This document shows, in pieces, positions 1 through 10,893 of a DNA stretch of 64,000 bases; the stretch's first letter is position 1, and each line of letters opens with the position of its first letter. Source of the stretch: Spinacia oleracea (Eukaryota; Streptophyta; Magnoliopsida; Caryophyllales; Amaranthaceae); the NCBI RefSeq assembly GCF_020520425.1, contig NC_079492.1, positions 104,133,157-104,197,156 on the forward strand. The letters run 5' to 3'. A program made the translations under genes and the position numbers. The notes beneath the pieces are model-generated. The model made no database searches. It was not told where the DNA came from and saw only the letters and a program-made list of their open reading frames with translations.

Positions 1-2472
1 GGACAGGGTAGACATCGTAGAATTTTATGTAGTTTTTGTGGCATGATTTGGATTGGTTGACTCAATTCTTTTCCTTCGTTTACTTGGGTAAATTTCGCAC
101 TTTGGGAGGTACGGGCTAAGTATTTCATGGCTCTCTCTTTTCTCTCTCCCTTTTCTCTTTCTCTTTTTTCTTTTTTCTTGGGATTTCTCCCCTTTTTTTT
201 TATTTGGGCTAAAAGGTAGATGGTTGTGGTGTTTGAGTCACGAGGTGAGACTGAGTGAGCCTCGTTTGGTAGGCCTATAGTGGACCTTTAACTTTAGTAG
301 GCCTAGGGTGGACCTTTAGCTTTAGTAGGCCTAGGATGGACCTTTAAATTGTCTTACTTTGCAAGCGTATTTAGTCGTTTCTTAAAATGTGCAAATAACG
401 TAGATTCGAAATCTTGTTTTCACCTTATTGAAATTTAACGAAAGAATTACATCGAAGATAATTTTTTGTTTCTTTTCAGACTCCAGTTTCTGGGATTTAA
501 TTGGAAGTTGTGATTTAGACTCGTACTTTCATTAATCTTTCTGATTATAACCCGTGTATGAATACAAGGAGGTGGCCTAGACTCAAAATAATGACGTGGC
601 GTAAGCCTATAATACTTGACCAGGCAACTTTCAGACTTAGGCTAATTGGACCATAACTTTCGTTGGTTGACACTTTAGATTTTAACCCTTGGGTGTTCAT
701 TTGTCATGCGCCATTTTGCTTAATGTTGGCAAGGTAGTTAGTCGGGGAGATCGAATCTTCATTTTTGCAAGACTAGAATCATTAGTGCGGCTTCCCTCTT
801 AGTGTGTATTGCTTTACCCCAATGGTAGCTTTATGGCATGCCGATTTGGGGTATTTTCATGATTCGTTATGTTGCATTCATGGAAAATCTTTTAGTCGGT
901 ATTTAGGAGTATTTCAGGGAGCGAGTGGCTCGAGAGGACTATGATAGTCGTGAACCAATGTGATCAAAAGCCTTGAGGCCATTAATTTGTTTTTGTTGCC
1001 AATGGTATTGACACCTTAGGCTCACTTTGGGGGTTGTGCGACTATGGAGGAATGATTTTCAGAATGTGACTGTTTCCATTTTGCAAATACTTGAATTACA
1101 TAATATATTCTTTTTATTGGTGAGAGAGAGTATTGGGGCCGTTGATTCTTAGCAAGGGATGACAATTACATATGGGTGCTTATTGATTTAAATGTTAGGA
1201 AGAGAGACTCAATATGGTTTAACCTTTTAACTTGCAGAACGACACCAAGCATTAGGACCGATTCTATGGATAAGACAACTAAGACTTAGGATTTAGATTG
1301 TACTTTGGCATAGCCTAGTCTAGACTCGGATTTATTTTTTATTCGAACATTATTTTTTCCTTGAAGACTCTATTTGAACATTATTTTTTGAATACTTTGC
1401 CCATGTGACACTCAAGGTCATTTAATTAGCATGCTCGGTTTTGGTGCCGAGCATTGTCGTCATAGGAGGCCTAATGACGACACAAAGAGTTGTTTATTTT
1501 ATAAGTCGTTCTTAGAATTGAGTGCCTTTTCGTACGCCCTCGCAGCAATTTTCACGAAAAGTTTTTTTTTTGCTACGTATTTTTTATGCGCGGGCACCGA
1601 GGCTGCTGTGCCTGACCAAAAGGCCAGGCAGCAACTTCAGCGCCCAGGGAAGGGCGTGAGAAATATTGGCGCACAGCCAGGGGCGTTGAAAATGCGTCCC
1701 TGGCTGGCCCTCGTCTTCTGTTTGCGTATATCTTTTCGTTTATGCGACTTGATTTTGCGTGCTTGCCTAATAACGTCCTTTACGCGTTGCAGCGTTTGTG
1801 GGATTCGTTACGGGCCATCCCGAGCGTCGCTTATTTTTGTGGCGATCGTTCGGGTTTGCGGAACACGTATTTTGGTATAACTCTTTGGCCAATTGGTGTT
1901 TACGAATGTTTGGGCAATTTTTAAGGTCATTGGTTTTCTAGCATTATTTGTCACACACAATCACATAATTCGCTACACATAACTAACATTACATCATGAG
2001 GCAAAATAATAATATGTCATGTAGTTTATGATAGGCTTCTATGGGTAGTATTTGCGCCGGCTTGGTACCGCTTCTATCGCAGATCCGACACATGCCCCGG
2101 TCGAGGTAGTGCCTTCAACAGACGAATTTCGCCCAAGAGGCCAATCACGATGTAAGCCAAGGGGGGCATGCACCAATGAGAGGGACCTAGTGGGCGAGCG
2201 ATTGGGTTTGGGACGGGTGTACTACTAGCGAAAGTGCCGAGTGGACAACATTCGAAGCGTATGCACCCCCCGGTTGGCGATGGGTATCCTTAGTCCCAAC
2301 TCTCGAGATGAAACATCCCAAGGAGCCAAGATTCGTTATGCGGTTCTGTCCGTTCACATTAATATGCTGATTTTCAGGTCGTCCCAACTTGATGGGGAAA
2401 TAAACGCGGGGTAGGATCGTTTCACCCTTCGGCTATTTTGATTACCTACAAGCACGAGTATTTCCTTCACTA

Positions 2473-2490
2473 TCCCCAGTGGAGTCGCCA
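2473..2490 (-). other. Primer-binding site of H
   Basis: The minus-strand sequence TGGCGACTCCACTGGGGA lies one base inside the LTR end. This is the characteristic Tat/Ogre primer-binding site, usually assigned to tRNA-Arg; the tRNA identity is from memory of the family. The same site with one change occurs at 18369-18386. Confidence 0.8.
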
Positions 2491-2491
2491 C

Positions 2492-3964
2492 TGTGAGGGG
2501 GGTCGAAAAAGCACGAGGCTAATGCGTGACCTCGTCCCTCGTGGGTGTGACGTTTCTTTTGTCAAATCAAGTGTAATTGGATTTCCTGTGAGTTTACACC
2601 CAATTGACTAGTAATATAGGAGTCGCCATTCACTTTTTAACGACAATGAGAAAAACTGACAAAACCCGGTTATCGTGACATAAAGGGAGTGCAATTATGT
2701 TTGACCACGACGGCCATAGGTTCCCTTGTGATCCCTGGTGTGGGGATCTCTCAACATACACCCTCAAGGTAGAGATTGAGGGTTCGGGGGACTGTAACTA
2801 CCGAGAGGAGTACTCGCTCTTTGATAACTCCAGAGGCAGGATATCCTTACTAGCTCAGCATAAATAATTGAAGGGACATGCGTTAACTATTAAACTAATC
2901 TGAGTTGTTTTTAACAATATGCAACACATAATACTAGATTGATCACGATTATCTGATTTAGATTGATTTAAGGGACCTAGCATGATGGTTCAATTTCCCA
3001 AAATATTATCTTTATTAGGCGTGATAGAACAATTAGATTTAATAGTTTAACAATTTATAAAAGGGCGAGGAAAGAAATTAAATCATGCGAAGGGACACAT
3101 TACGACGCACCCTTGAGAGGTGCATCACAGTTCTCAGAAAACTAACCACTTTGGCTTTGCTATTTCTCATTTTATTTAACGAATCTCAAGTTTCCAGGCT
3201 TAATTCTTCAGCTACAAGGGACAGGATACGTTCTGTTCGATTTTTGGATCGATTGCGACAGAACGCGGGATCAATTTCGCAGCGTGAGTCTTAGGCTTAG
3301 GGTTGGAGTCAATACTCAGAATATGAATTGTGTGTTGTGCTTTTCACGTCGAATTTGGGGCTATATTTATATAAAAGAGTTAGCGGAAAGATAGAATTTT
3401 AGAGCTTTAATCCAAGAAGAATTAGGAGAGAATACGTACCCAGGTATTTTCAGCGCCCAGGGCTGGGCGCCGAAGATTTCGGCGCCCAGAGCCAGGCGTT
3501 GAAAATAGGGTCTGGGCCGTATTTCCTTGTCAGATTTGGACTCGTGGAATATGGAGTCTTTGAGACTTATCCGAGTCTTTTAGTGCGTATTAACTTTATG
3601 ACGGAATGCGTCTGGGCCCGCTACGAACTCTAGGCCGTTAGGATTTTAATTAATACTTAACTCTTATTTTCGAATTGTACTAGGAATAGGATTCCTCTTG
3701 CACGTTCTATCTCTTTTAGAATTTATGTTGGAGTGCAACACCTAATTCTGACAGGTTTCTATCTTTTATGTCTTGCCACTTTTAGCAACTACCCGTTACG
3801 GTAGTTACTATTTTTAGCAGGTTTCTATAAATAGTAGTTTTGGTTGAAATGAAAAGGGTGATTGAGATTCGTTATTTTATAGGAGATGCGTTGCCAAGTG
3901 GAGATTTATGTTCTCATCATCGAACCTTCCCTTTCGGGAATGGGGACAAAAGTAGGTGTCTACA
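2492..3964 (-). repeat. 5' LTR of Tat/Ogre-like element H
   Basis: On the minus strand it begins TGTAGACACCTAC and ends CTCACA, giving the expected TG...CA termini, 1473 bp long. Its 3' third (2500-2950) is recognisably related to 17880-18367, the 5' LTR of element I: both carry the phrases cccccgaaccctcaatc and caccagggatcacaaggg. A GC-rich patch at 3450-3530 repeats the word gcgcccag and its complement. The base following the LTR start on the plus strand (3965) rejoins the Athila LTR of element A. Confidence 0.88.
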
Positions 3965-5442
3965 GTTACATTAGATCATTCCATGGTTTTCAAGGAGAAA
4001 CGGCAGAAAAACAAGGTTGTGTACGCGCACAAGTGCTAGCTATGCGAGTGCATGAAGAAGGAATACTAGCAAGGCAGGAAACAGAGCTTGTGTGCGCGCT
4101 TGTAATTTTGTGCACGCGCACAAATCCCAAATTTTGGATCAGTAGCCTTTGGAAAATCCGTGCGAGCGCACATATCCATTTTGTGCGCGCTCACGGTCAT
4201 TTTGAGGCTCTTCAGCGCCTTTAGCAGCAACATTCAAGCACCTCGTCGACTCAAAGGCGTGCGCACCCACAGTTGCGGAGTTCTTGTTCTTCGCTTCGTG
4301 CGCACACACACCAGAGATTGTGCGCCCCCACATACCCTCAAGTGTGTGCCCGCACGTAATTTCTGTGCGTGCGCACAGCTACGCGGGATGGTTTTTCCTT
4401 TGTAATTTATGCTAATTTAGGAAAGCATATAAATAGATTTATTTTTCTAATTTTTAGGACATTCTAGTTCTAATTTCTAAGTTTTAAAAAGTTTTAGAGA
4501 GAGAAACACTTAGCTTAGTTCATTGCTTTTGGATTTCAACTTCAATTGTGGAACAATCTCAAGCTTTTAGTAAAAAAAATCTCCTTACTCTTGTCATTTT
4601 CATTATTGCTCTTCCTTTATTACTTTTAAATATTGTTCATTTGTTATTTCTCTTCATTCTTGAAATAAAGAAAACCATAAAAACATGTTTGTTTGATTAG
4701 TTGATTTTAATCTCGTTTTTGGATCAATTAGCATGATTAGTTGTTTGATGTCAACACTTAGCTTCATTTCAATTTCTATGGCTCTAGAGTAATTGATTGC
4801 TAGGGGTAGGGGTGAAGTTTGGGTAGTAATTGGGATATTTAGAGAGGAATTCATGATAATGTTGTGATTAAATTGTGAATTGGTAATTAGGATTTCCATG
4901 TCTTGCTAGATTAGTAGTTGCAAATGCTATTTCTAGTTGGTTGATGGGAATATCTCATGCTAGTTTGTCAAGAGATTGAGGATTAGCATAGGCATATGGG
5001 CTAAACTAATTGAAATTGTGAGTTTGTCTAGTCTTGTGGTTATGCGAAAACTCTCCATTGGGATTAGTGGACTAAGTGTGTTCTATCCGAAAGGTGGTGA
5101 ACACCATATGAGAGGTTTTACCCCCCTTTTTTTTTATCATCTCTTTGCATTGTTACATGAACCTTTCGCCTTATCCTAGTGAATCATAATCGAATCCCCA
5201 ATCCCCTAGTTATTTCCATTCTATATCTCTCGTCAATCTGTTGAAGTATTGCTAGCTTGTCACAAATCTATTTCCTTTTTCATTTCTAATCTAGCTTGAA
5301 TTTGTTGAACTCACTCTCACCGTTCTCTTGGGACGACCCCTACGCTTGCCACAATAATCAATATAGTTGGTGTGTTTAGGTTTTTTATAAATATTGTTTG
5401 ATTAGGTGGTTATCGTATAACGACGCGAAAATCCCCTTATCA
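3965..5442 (+). repeat. 5' LTR of A, truncated by insertion of H
   Basis: Aligns base for base with 8882-10381, with scattered substitutions and small indels; for example, the right copy has an extra segment near 9180-9200. It ends CCTTATCA just before the primer-binding site. A patch at 4020-4380 repeats the self-complementary word gtgcgcgcgcac in many variants, connected by unrelated sequence. Confidence 0.87.
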
Positions 5443-5445
5443 AAA

Positions 5446-5463
5446 TGACGTCGTTGTCGGGGA
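5446..5463 (+). other. Decayed primer-binding site of A
   Basis: Reads tgacgtcgttgtcgggga. The canonical Athila site, complementary to the tRNA-Asp 3' end, is intact at 55526-55543. The three differences are all C-to-T or G-to-A transitions, consistent with decay of methylated DNA. Confidence 0.7.
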
Positions 5464-5583
5464 ATGGCATCATTGTTTGATTTTTCATTCTGATTCACTA
5501 GTCTAGTTCGTTTTTTTATTTTCTTTTATCTTTCCTTTTAGAACAAAATTTTGAAAACCAAAAAAAAGGGCAACTAGCTTTGT

Positions 5584-6252
5584 TCCTCAAAATGATGAAT
5601 CGATTACACTTGATGATCTTCTCTATCTCCATGATAAGTTCTTAAGTTCTTTGAAAGATGAATCTACCAAATCATTGTGTGAGATGCTCCTTTTCATGAA
5701 ATATCTTGATTTACAAGAAGAACATAGAGTAGATTCTAGTTTGAAATCAATTGAGGATATGTCTTAAAGAGTTGTAAAAGGTTTTTTGGAATCTTTAACC
5801 ACATGCATGAATTTATTAAGGATATTAAACGGAGAAGAGAAGAGTTTGAGACTATATTGCCACCTACGATGCATGACATTGAGGAATGGAGTATTGGAGA
5901 GTTTATTCCTACTCGTTTCTCTTTGAGTGAATGCCTCGATGATGGTGACGAAAATCTCTTTGCTCCATTTTGCTTTGAAGTGCTTCATTCGATTCAAATT
6001 GAGGATGAAAGTGAATTTGCCAACCAAAAACAATTTCTTCAAGGTATTAAGGGGATTGAGGATGTGGAAGTCCCCTCTTGGATTGAAGGATCCTTGGTTG
6101 AGAGTTCTTATACTCTTTGTGATGTGAGTGAAGTTGTTTGTGAACTTTTGTTCCCATTCCCTTCCCTCATATCCCTTTTCGAATTAAGAAACTCAACATT
6201 ATCCTTCATTTCTCATATCTTTTCCCTATTTACCCCAACTCCCATCGCTTGA
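5584..6252 (+). pseudogene. Gag-region remnant of Athila-like element A
   Basis: An acidic frame reads from about 5584 to a TAA at 5765-5767. Another open frame of 149 residues (5803-6252) follows after a frame change. The protein is rich in Asp, Glu, Ser and Leu and carries phrases such as DDLLYLHDKF and FSLSECLDDGDEN. I see no zinc knuckle, protease or RT motif. Its position right after the primer-binding site and its style match the broken gag-like frame of element C (37572-38740). I infer it is a remnant of the first gene of a non-autonomous Athila family; its function is unknown. Confidence 0.5.
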
Positions 6253-8742
6253 GGATTCTTTTTCCTCTATTGATACTAATGATTCTTCTTCGCCAAAGAA
6301 GCAAGAAGAAGAGAGTATTTCTTTTGTTTTTCCTTTAGTTTTTAGTTTTGATTCTTCTTCTTATTTTCTCATTTTACCTTTTGATTTTTCTTCTTTTTGG
6401 CACCCCACCCCCCATAGGCATAGAGTTGCATTAAACTTTGTGCACGCTTCTCACTTGACTCTTGCCTATTTGATGTTCTTGAATATGTTTGCCAATGCAT
6501 TTGACAAACTATTGCGATCATTGTCGGGGTATTTACTAAAGGTAAAGGTCATCAAGCTAATGACGTAAAAGAAGCGCTTCTCGGGAGGCAACCCGTGGTT
6601 TTGGCCAAAGTTGTCTTTGTATACTAATTTTGTTTGTTTTGTTTTGAGTTTGTGTGCCTCACGCTTCCTTTATTTGGAAGTCATTTCATCCACCATTGTC
6701 GTGCTCGATAATTCTTATGGTGAGTTCGTTTGTTATTTCGGTTCTTTGCGGGACTTGCTCCCACGATACTTCCGGTAATATCATTCTAACTCTTTGCATC
6801 CTTTGGGGAATGGGCATATTTCATGTTGGGATATTGGTTGGATGGGTAGTTGTGCCTCCCCTTGTTTTGTTTTAGGCCTTGAGGAGATGACCTAATTCAA
6901 GCTTGGGAGGATGAGATTTGATTGTATGATTTCCATGATGACCTCCATGTGAAAGATTGCGTGATTTTGTGAATATTTCTTGTTGATTTCATTTGATTTT
7001 CTTTTATTTTCATTTTTATTTGCTTTATTTCTTTTTTCTTTGAAAATTCATCAAAAATCCAAAAATATTTTCCTTTTCCCTTTTAGTCAAGGCAAGTTTT
7101 TCTAGCTTTTTAGGCTTCGTTCTTCATTTGGGCATAATAAATGTGAAACTTGCATGCTTGAATGCTTTTATTCCTAGTTGGTAGAGGTGTGCACGGTCTT
7201 GGATGTCTAAGATCGAGCTTAGAATTTTCATACAAAAGGTAGCCGGTTAGAACTTTGGAGAACATGAATCTTAAACCTTAGGCTAGTGGTAAGACGGTGT
7301 CGCCCTCTCTAGTTATTTGAAGCATGGAAGGGATGGTATTTGCTACCCATGTGTGAGGATTATCGATTTTTTTAGCCTATCTCTCAAACACACATTGCAT
7401 TTAGTGTCTTGGATCCTTGGCATTGACTTTCTCCTATCTAGAACTTGACTATTTCCTACCCGAGATCGCGACCGGACTACTTTAGGGGAAGATAAAGGCA
7501 TTTCTTTCGCCGATTATTTTCTTTTTTTAGTTTTAGGACATCATTTTTTCTTTTTTTCTTGTATTTTGTTTGTATTTTCCCCTTGCTAGCCATTTGAGCC
7601 TTGTCCCTTCATTTCTTAATAGCTCATTACAAGCCGATAGCCATTGTTTTGTTTTTCACCCTTAGAAGTGATAGTGAAGCTTGGTGTTGTTGTGCCTATG
7701 TTGTGATTTTAGTTATGAATATTTGAAAAGAATGATGGAAAGAGTTTCAAATGGAAAGTATGGGAAAGTCCCTTGTATATGTTGAATAAAAGCAAAGCAA
7801 AAATATAGAAAAAGCCAAAAATAGAGAAAAATAAGGCAAATAGAAAAGTTTCCCTTGAAACACAAAAAAGAGAAAAAAAAAGGAAGCAAAGAAAAGTACA
7901 AAAAGATGTTTAGTTGGTTTTGTTTGTTGAATAAGCTTGGGGGAACCCCAAATAAGTGGTATAGTTTAGTTTTGGTCCTATTTGCTTGAGTCAAGTTCAC
8001 TTTTGATGCTTCACTTTAGGTTTTAGCTCCAAATCCCAAATTTTCTCCACACCCTTCACCCTAGCCTAACATTACACCCTAAAATTCCTTTTGACCTTAG
8101 AGAGTTGAGTCATTGTCGGTGGAGGGAGGAATAAGTCAATCCTAAGGAGCGAGTTAGTCATGCCAAGATTGTCGAGTAGCGTTCTTTTCTCCCTTGAAAT
8201 TCTATTTCTTTTTCGATACCTTCGTGGTGTCACGAGAAGCTATCCTTGAGGGTGGATTAGAATCTAGAGAGGGGACACGATAAGAATGGTTGTGTGGGGA
8301 TAGAGGAGTGTAAACTCCTTAAGTTCTCTACGCTTTGCATGCAAATCTTTCACTCGACCTTTGGACATCTATTAGCGTGTACTCGTTTATTGGCTTAGAA
8401 ATATTTGCATTCACTCTTGCTTGTTCCATAATAAAATCCCAATGCTAGAATTTTTGTAGGTTTTCTTTTGTTTGTTTGTTTTAGTTTTCTTTTCCTTTTA
8501 GATCTTGCCTTGCCCGTTTTTGGAGAGTTATGGGTCAATCTCTTAGAAAACCCTTGCGAGACCCCACTCACCCTCGTGAGCGATTGTGGGGTTCAAAGAG
8601 CTTTGCATGTGCTTAAATGCAACCGTGATTCCTACGATAGTGAGTTAGTGTATATTATTTTAGTTCTTGGTAGCCTATCTCTTAATAATAATCACATTCT
8701 CCTCCCATTCTCATGATTGGTTTGCTAGAGGACTAGCAAATG
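6253..8742 (+). other. Non-coding internal region of A, with conserved motif
   Basis: No convincing gene is present. At 6553-6593 there is a 41-base block (core aagcgctt and cgggaggcaacc) almost identical to 61144-61184 just after pol of element E. Around 6893 and 8750 lie polypurine-like runs (agcttgggagg and agcttgggggag). The stretch 8535-8670 matches the minus strand of 13380-13500 in element B, so A and B share a 3' internal region. Confidence 0.65.
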
Positions 8743-8758
8743 TTTAGCTTGGGGGAGT
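8743..8758 (+). other. Polypurine tract of A
   Basis: The purine-rich run agcttgggggagtt lies directly before the TG of the 3' LTR, where plus-strand DNA synthesis of an LTR element starts. Similar tracts occur at 63641 in E and 43290 in C. Confidence 0.75.
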
Positions 8759-10381
8759 TTGATGAGCGACATTTATGTCGCTCTTAGCTTAGGAATTCTT
8801 TCTCTTTTTCTTTGTTTTTGCTGAATTTAGCATACTTTTATATCCATTTATAAGCCTCTCACTAACTTTGAGCTTGCATAGGTTACATTAGATCATTCCA
8901 TGGTTTTCAAGGAGAAATAGTAGAAAAACAAGGTTATGCGCGCGCACAAGTGCTAGCTATGCGCGCGCACGAAGAAGGAATTCTAGCAAGGCAGGAAACA
9001 AAGCTTGTGCGCCCGCTCGTAATTTTGTGCGCGCGCAAAATTCCCAAATTTTGGATCAGTAGCCTCTGGCAAATCCGTGCGCGCGCACATATCCATTATG
9101 TGCACACTCACGGTCATTTTGAGGCTCTTCAGCGCCTTTAGCAACAACATTCAAGCCCCCGTCGACTCAAAGGCGTGCGCACGCACGAGAGTTTCGTTCG
9201 CACCCACAGCTGTGGAGTTCTTGTTCTTCGCTTCGTGCGCACGCACACCAGAGACTGTGTGCCCCCACATACCCTCAAGTGTGTGCCCGCACGTCATTTC
9301 AGTGCGCGCGCACAACTACGCGGAATGGTTTTTCCTTTGTAATTTATGCTAATTTAGGAAAGCATATAAATAGATTTATTTTTCTAATTTTTAGGACATT
9401 CTAATTCTAATTTTCTGAGTTCTAAAAAGTTTTAGAGAGAGAGAAACACTTAGCTTAGTTCATTGCTTTTGGATTTCAACTTCGATTGTGGAACAATCTC
9501 AAGCTTTTAGTAAAAAAAAATCTCCTTACTCTTGTCATTTTCATTATTTCTCTTCCTTTATTGCTTTTAAATGTTGTTCATTTGTTATTGCTCTTCATTC
9601 TTGAAATAAAGAAACCCATCAAAACATGTTTGTTTGATTAGTTGATTTTAATCTCATTTTTGGATCAATTAGCATGATTAGTTGTTTGATGTCAACACTT
9701 AGCTTCATTTCAATTTCTATGGCTCTAGAGTAATTGATTGCTAGGGGTAGGGGTGAAGTTTGGGTAGTAATTGGGATATTTAGAGAGGAATTCATGATAA
9801 TGTTGTGATTAAATTGTGAATTGGTAATTAGGATTTCCATGTCTTGCTAGATTAGTAGTTGCAAATGCTATTTCTAGTTAGTTGAACTGAATATCTCATG
9901 CTAGTTTGTCAAGAGATTGAGGATTAGCATAGGCATATGGGCTAAACTAATTGAAATTGTGAGTTTGTCTAGTCTTGTGGTTATGCGAAAGCTCTCCATT
10001 GGGATTAGTGGACTAAGTGTGTTCTATCCGAAAGGTGGTAAACACCATAGGAGAGGTTTTCCCCCTTTTATTTTATCATCTCTTTGCATTGTTACATGAA
10101 CCTTTCGCCTTATCCTATTGAATCCTAATCGAATCCCCAATCCCCTAGTTATTTCCATTCTATATCTCTCGTCAATTATTTGAAGTATTGTTAGCTTGTC
10201 ACGATTCTATTTTCTTTTCATTTCTAAGCTAGCTTGAATTTGTTGAACTCACTCTCATCGTTCTCTTGGGATGAACCCTACGCTTGCTACTATAATCAAT
10301 ATAGTTGGTTTGTCTATGTGTTTTACAAAATATTGTTTGATTAGGTGGTTATCATATAACGACGCGAAAATCCCCTTATCA
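8759..10381 (+). repeat. 3' LTR of A, complete
   Basis: 1623 bp with TG...CA ends (TGATGAGCGAC to CCTTATCA). It opens with a perfect inverted repeat, gagcgacat-tt-atgtcgctc, at 8763-8782. The patch 8936-9320 repeats gtgcgcgcgcac-like words. The base after it, 10382, starts non-element sequence. Confidence 0.87.
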
Positions 10382-10893
10382 TCGATGAAGCCATAGAACT
10401 CATTGGCCTTTGGTATTTATCTTTTCGGAGGGCTATTGGTTCTTTTGGATTTGGAAAATGACCTAGCGAAACATGCCATAAAGCCTTCCCAACTGCAGTT
10501 TAAGTAGAGAAAGATATCATGTGGCTTCTTGCCATGCTGATGTATGTTTGAGAAAAATATGCTTGATAAGCTAAAATTATTTAAATGATCAGCGCATTGG
10601 ATACGATTTGCAACAAAAGTTCTATCCAAAACAAGAAATTAGCTCATATGCAAGTGATCCTTTCTTTATTTATGCAATTATATATTATAAACGAACTGGA
10701 GGTGTTGTTTCTTGTTCCCTTTTGTCCAAAACATCAACAAGAGAAACTCAAAATTATAATTTCTGACATACCAACTTTTGACAAGATGGAGAGGATAGAA
10801 ATATTGTAACATCAGATGGATAATTGACAAAATTATAAACTTTACCTTCAGCAAATAAGCAACCAACAATGCAAAATATTTTTACCGGATGGT
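10382..10893. other. Possible older or host DNA between elements A and B
   Basis: This 512-bp stretch matches no other part of the window. It lies between the end of A's 3' LTR and the end of B's 3' LTR, so it may be an original flank of both. Short open frames exist, such as 70 residues on the minus strand at 10417-10629, but I recognise no protein and no splice-bounded exon. Confidence 0.4.

Larger units (their letters stand above)
1..3964 (-). mobile_element. Tat/Ogre-like Gypsy element H, internally deleted, 5' half visible
   Basis: Read on the minus strand, this starts with an LTR (3964 to 2492), then a Tat-type primer-binding site (2490-2473) and a long leader running off the window at base 1. 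The leader resembles that of the plus-strand Tat element I: 2040-2400 is like 18470-18660, and 1250-1350 is like 19890-19990. In element I gag follows that point, but here no gag or pol is readable. Bases 240-460 instead resemble the 3' non-coding part of I near 24540-24710. I infer a deletion of gag-pol, with the junction between about 460 and 1240. The element sits inside the 5' LTR of element A, whose sequence resumes at 3965. Confidence 0.8.
3965..10381 (+). mobile_element. Athila-like non-autonomous Gypsy element A
   Basis: Two near-identical direct repeats (3965-5442 and 8882-10381) bracket about 3.3 kb without pol. A decayed tRNA-Asp type primer-binding site follows the left repeat and a polypurine tract precedes the right one, so they are LTRs of one element. 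The left LTR lacks its first 123 bp because element H is inserted there; the missing part should lie left of the window. No RT or integrase is readable, only a degenerate gag-like frame near 5584-6252. The element must have depended on proteins from a related copy. Confidence 0.85.

Noticed and set aside
1431-1880. 149-residue plus-strand open frame near the left end
   Set aside because: It is antisense in the leader of Tat element H, crosses the GC word patch, and resembles no protein I know.
4020-4380. Regularly spaced gtgcgcgcac repeats, considered as a CRISPR-like or operator array
   Set aside because: Unit and spacer lengths vary and the patch lies inside a plant LTR duplicated at 8936-9320, so it is an LTR word patch.
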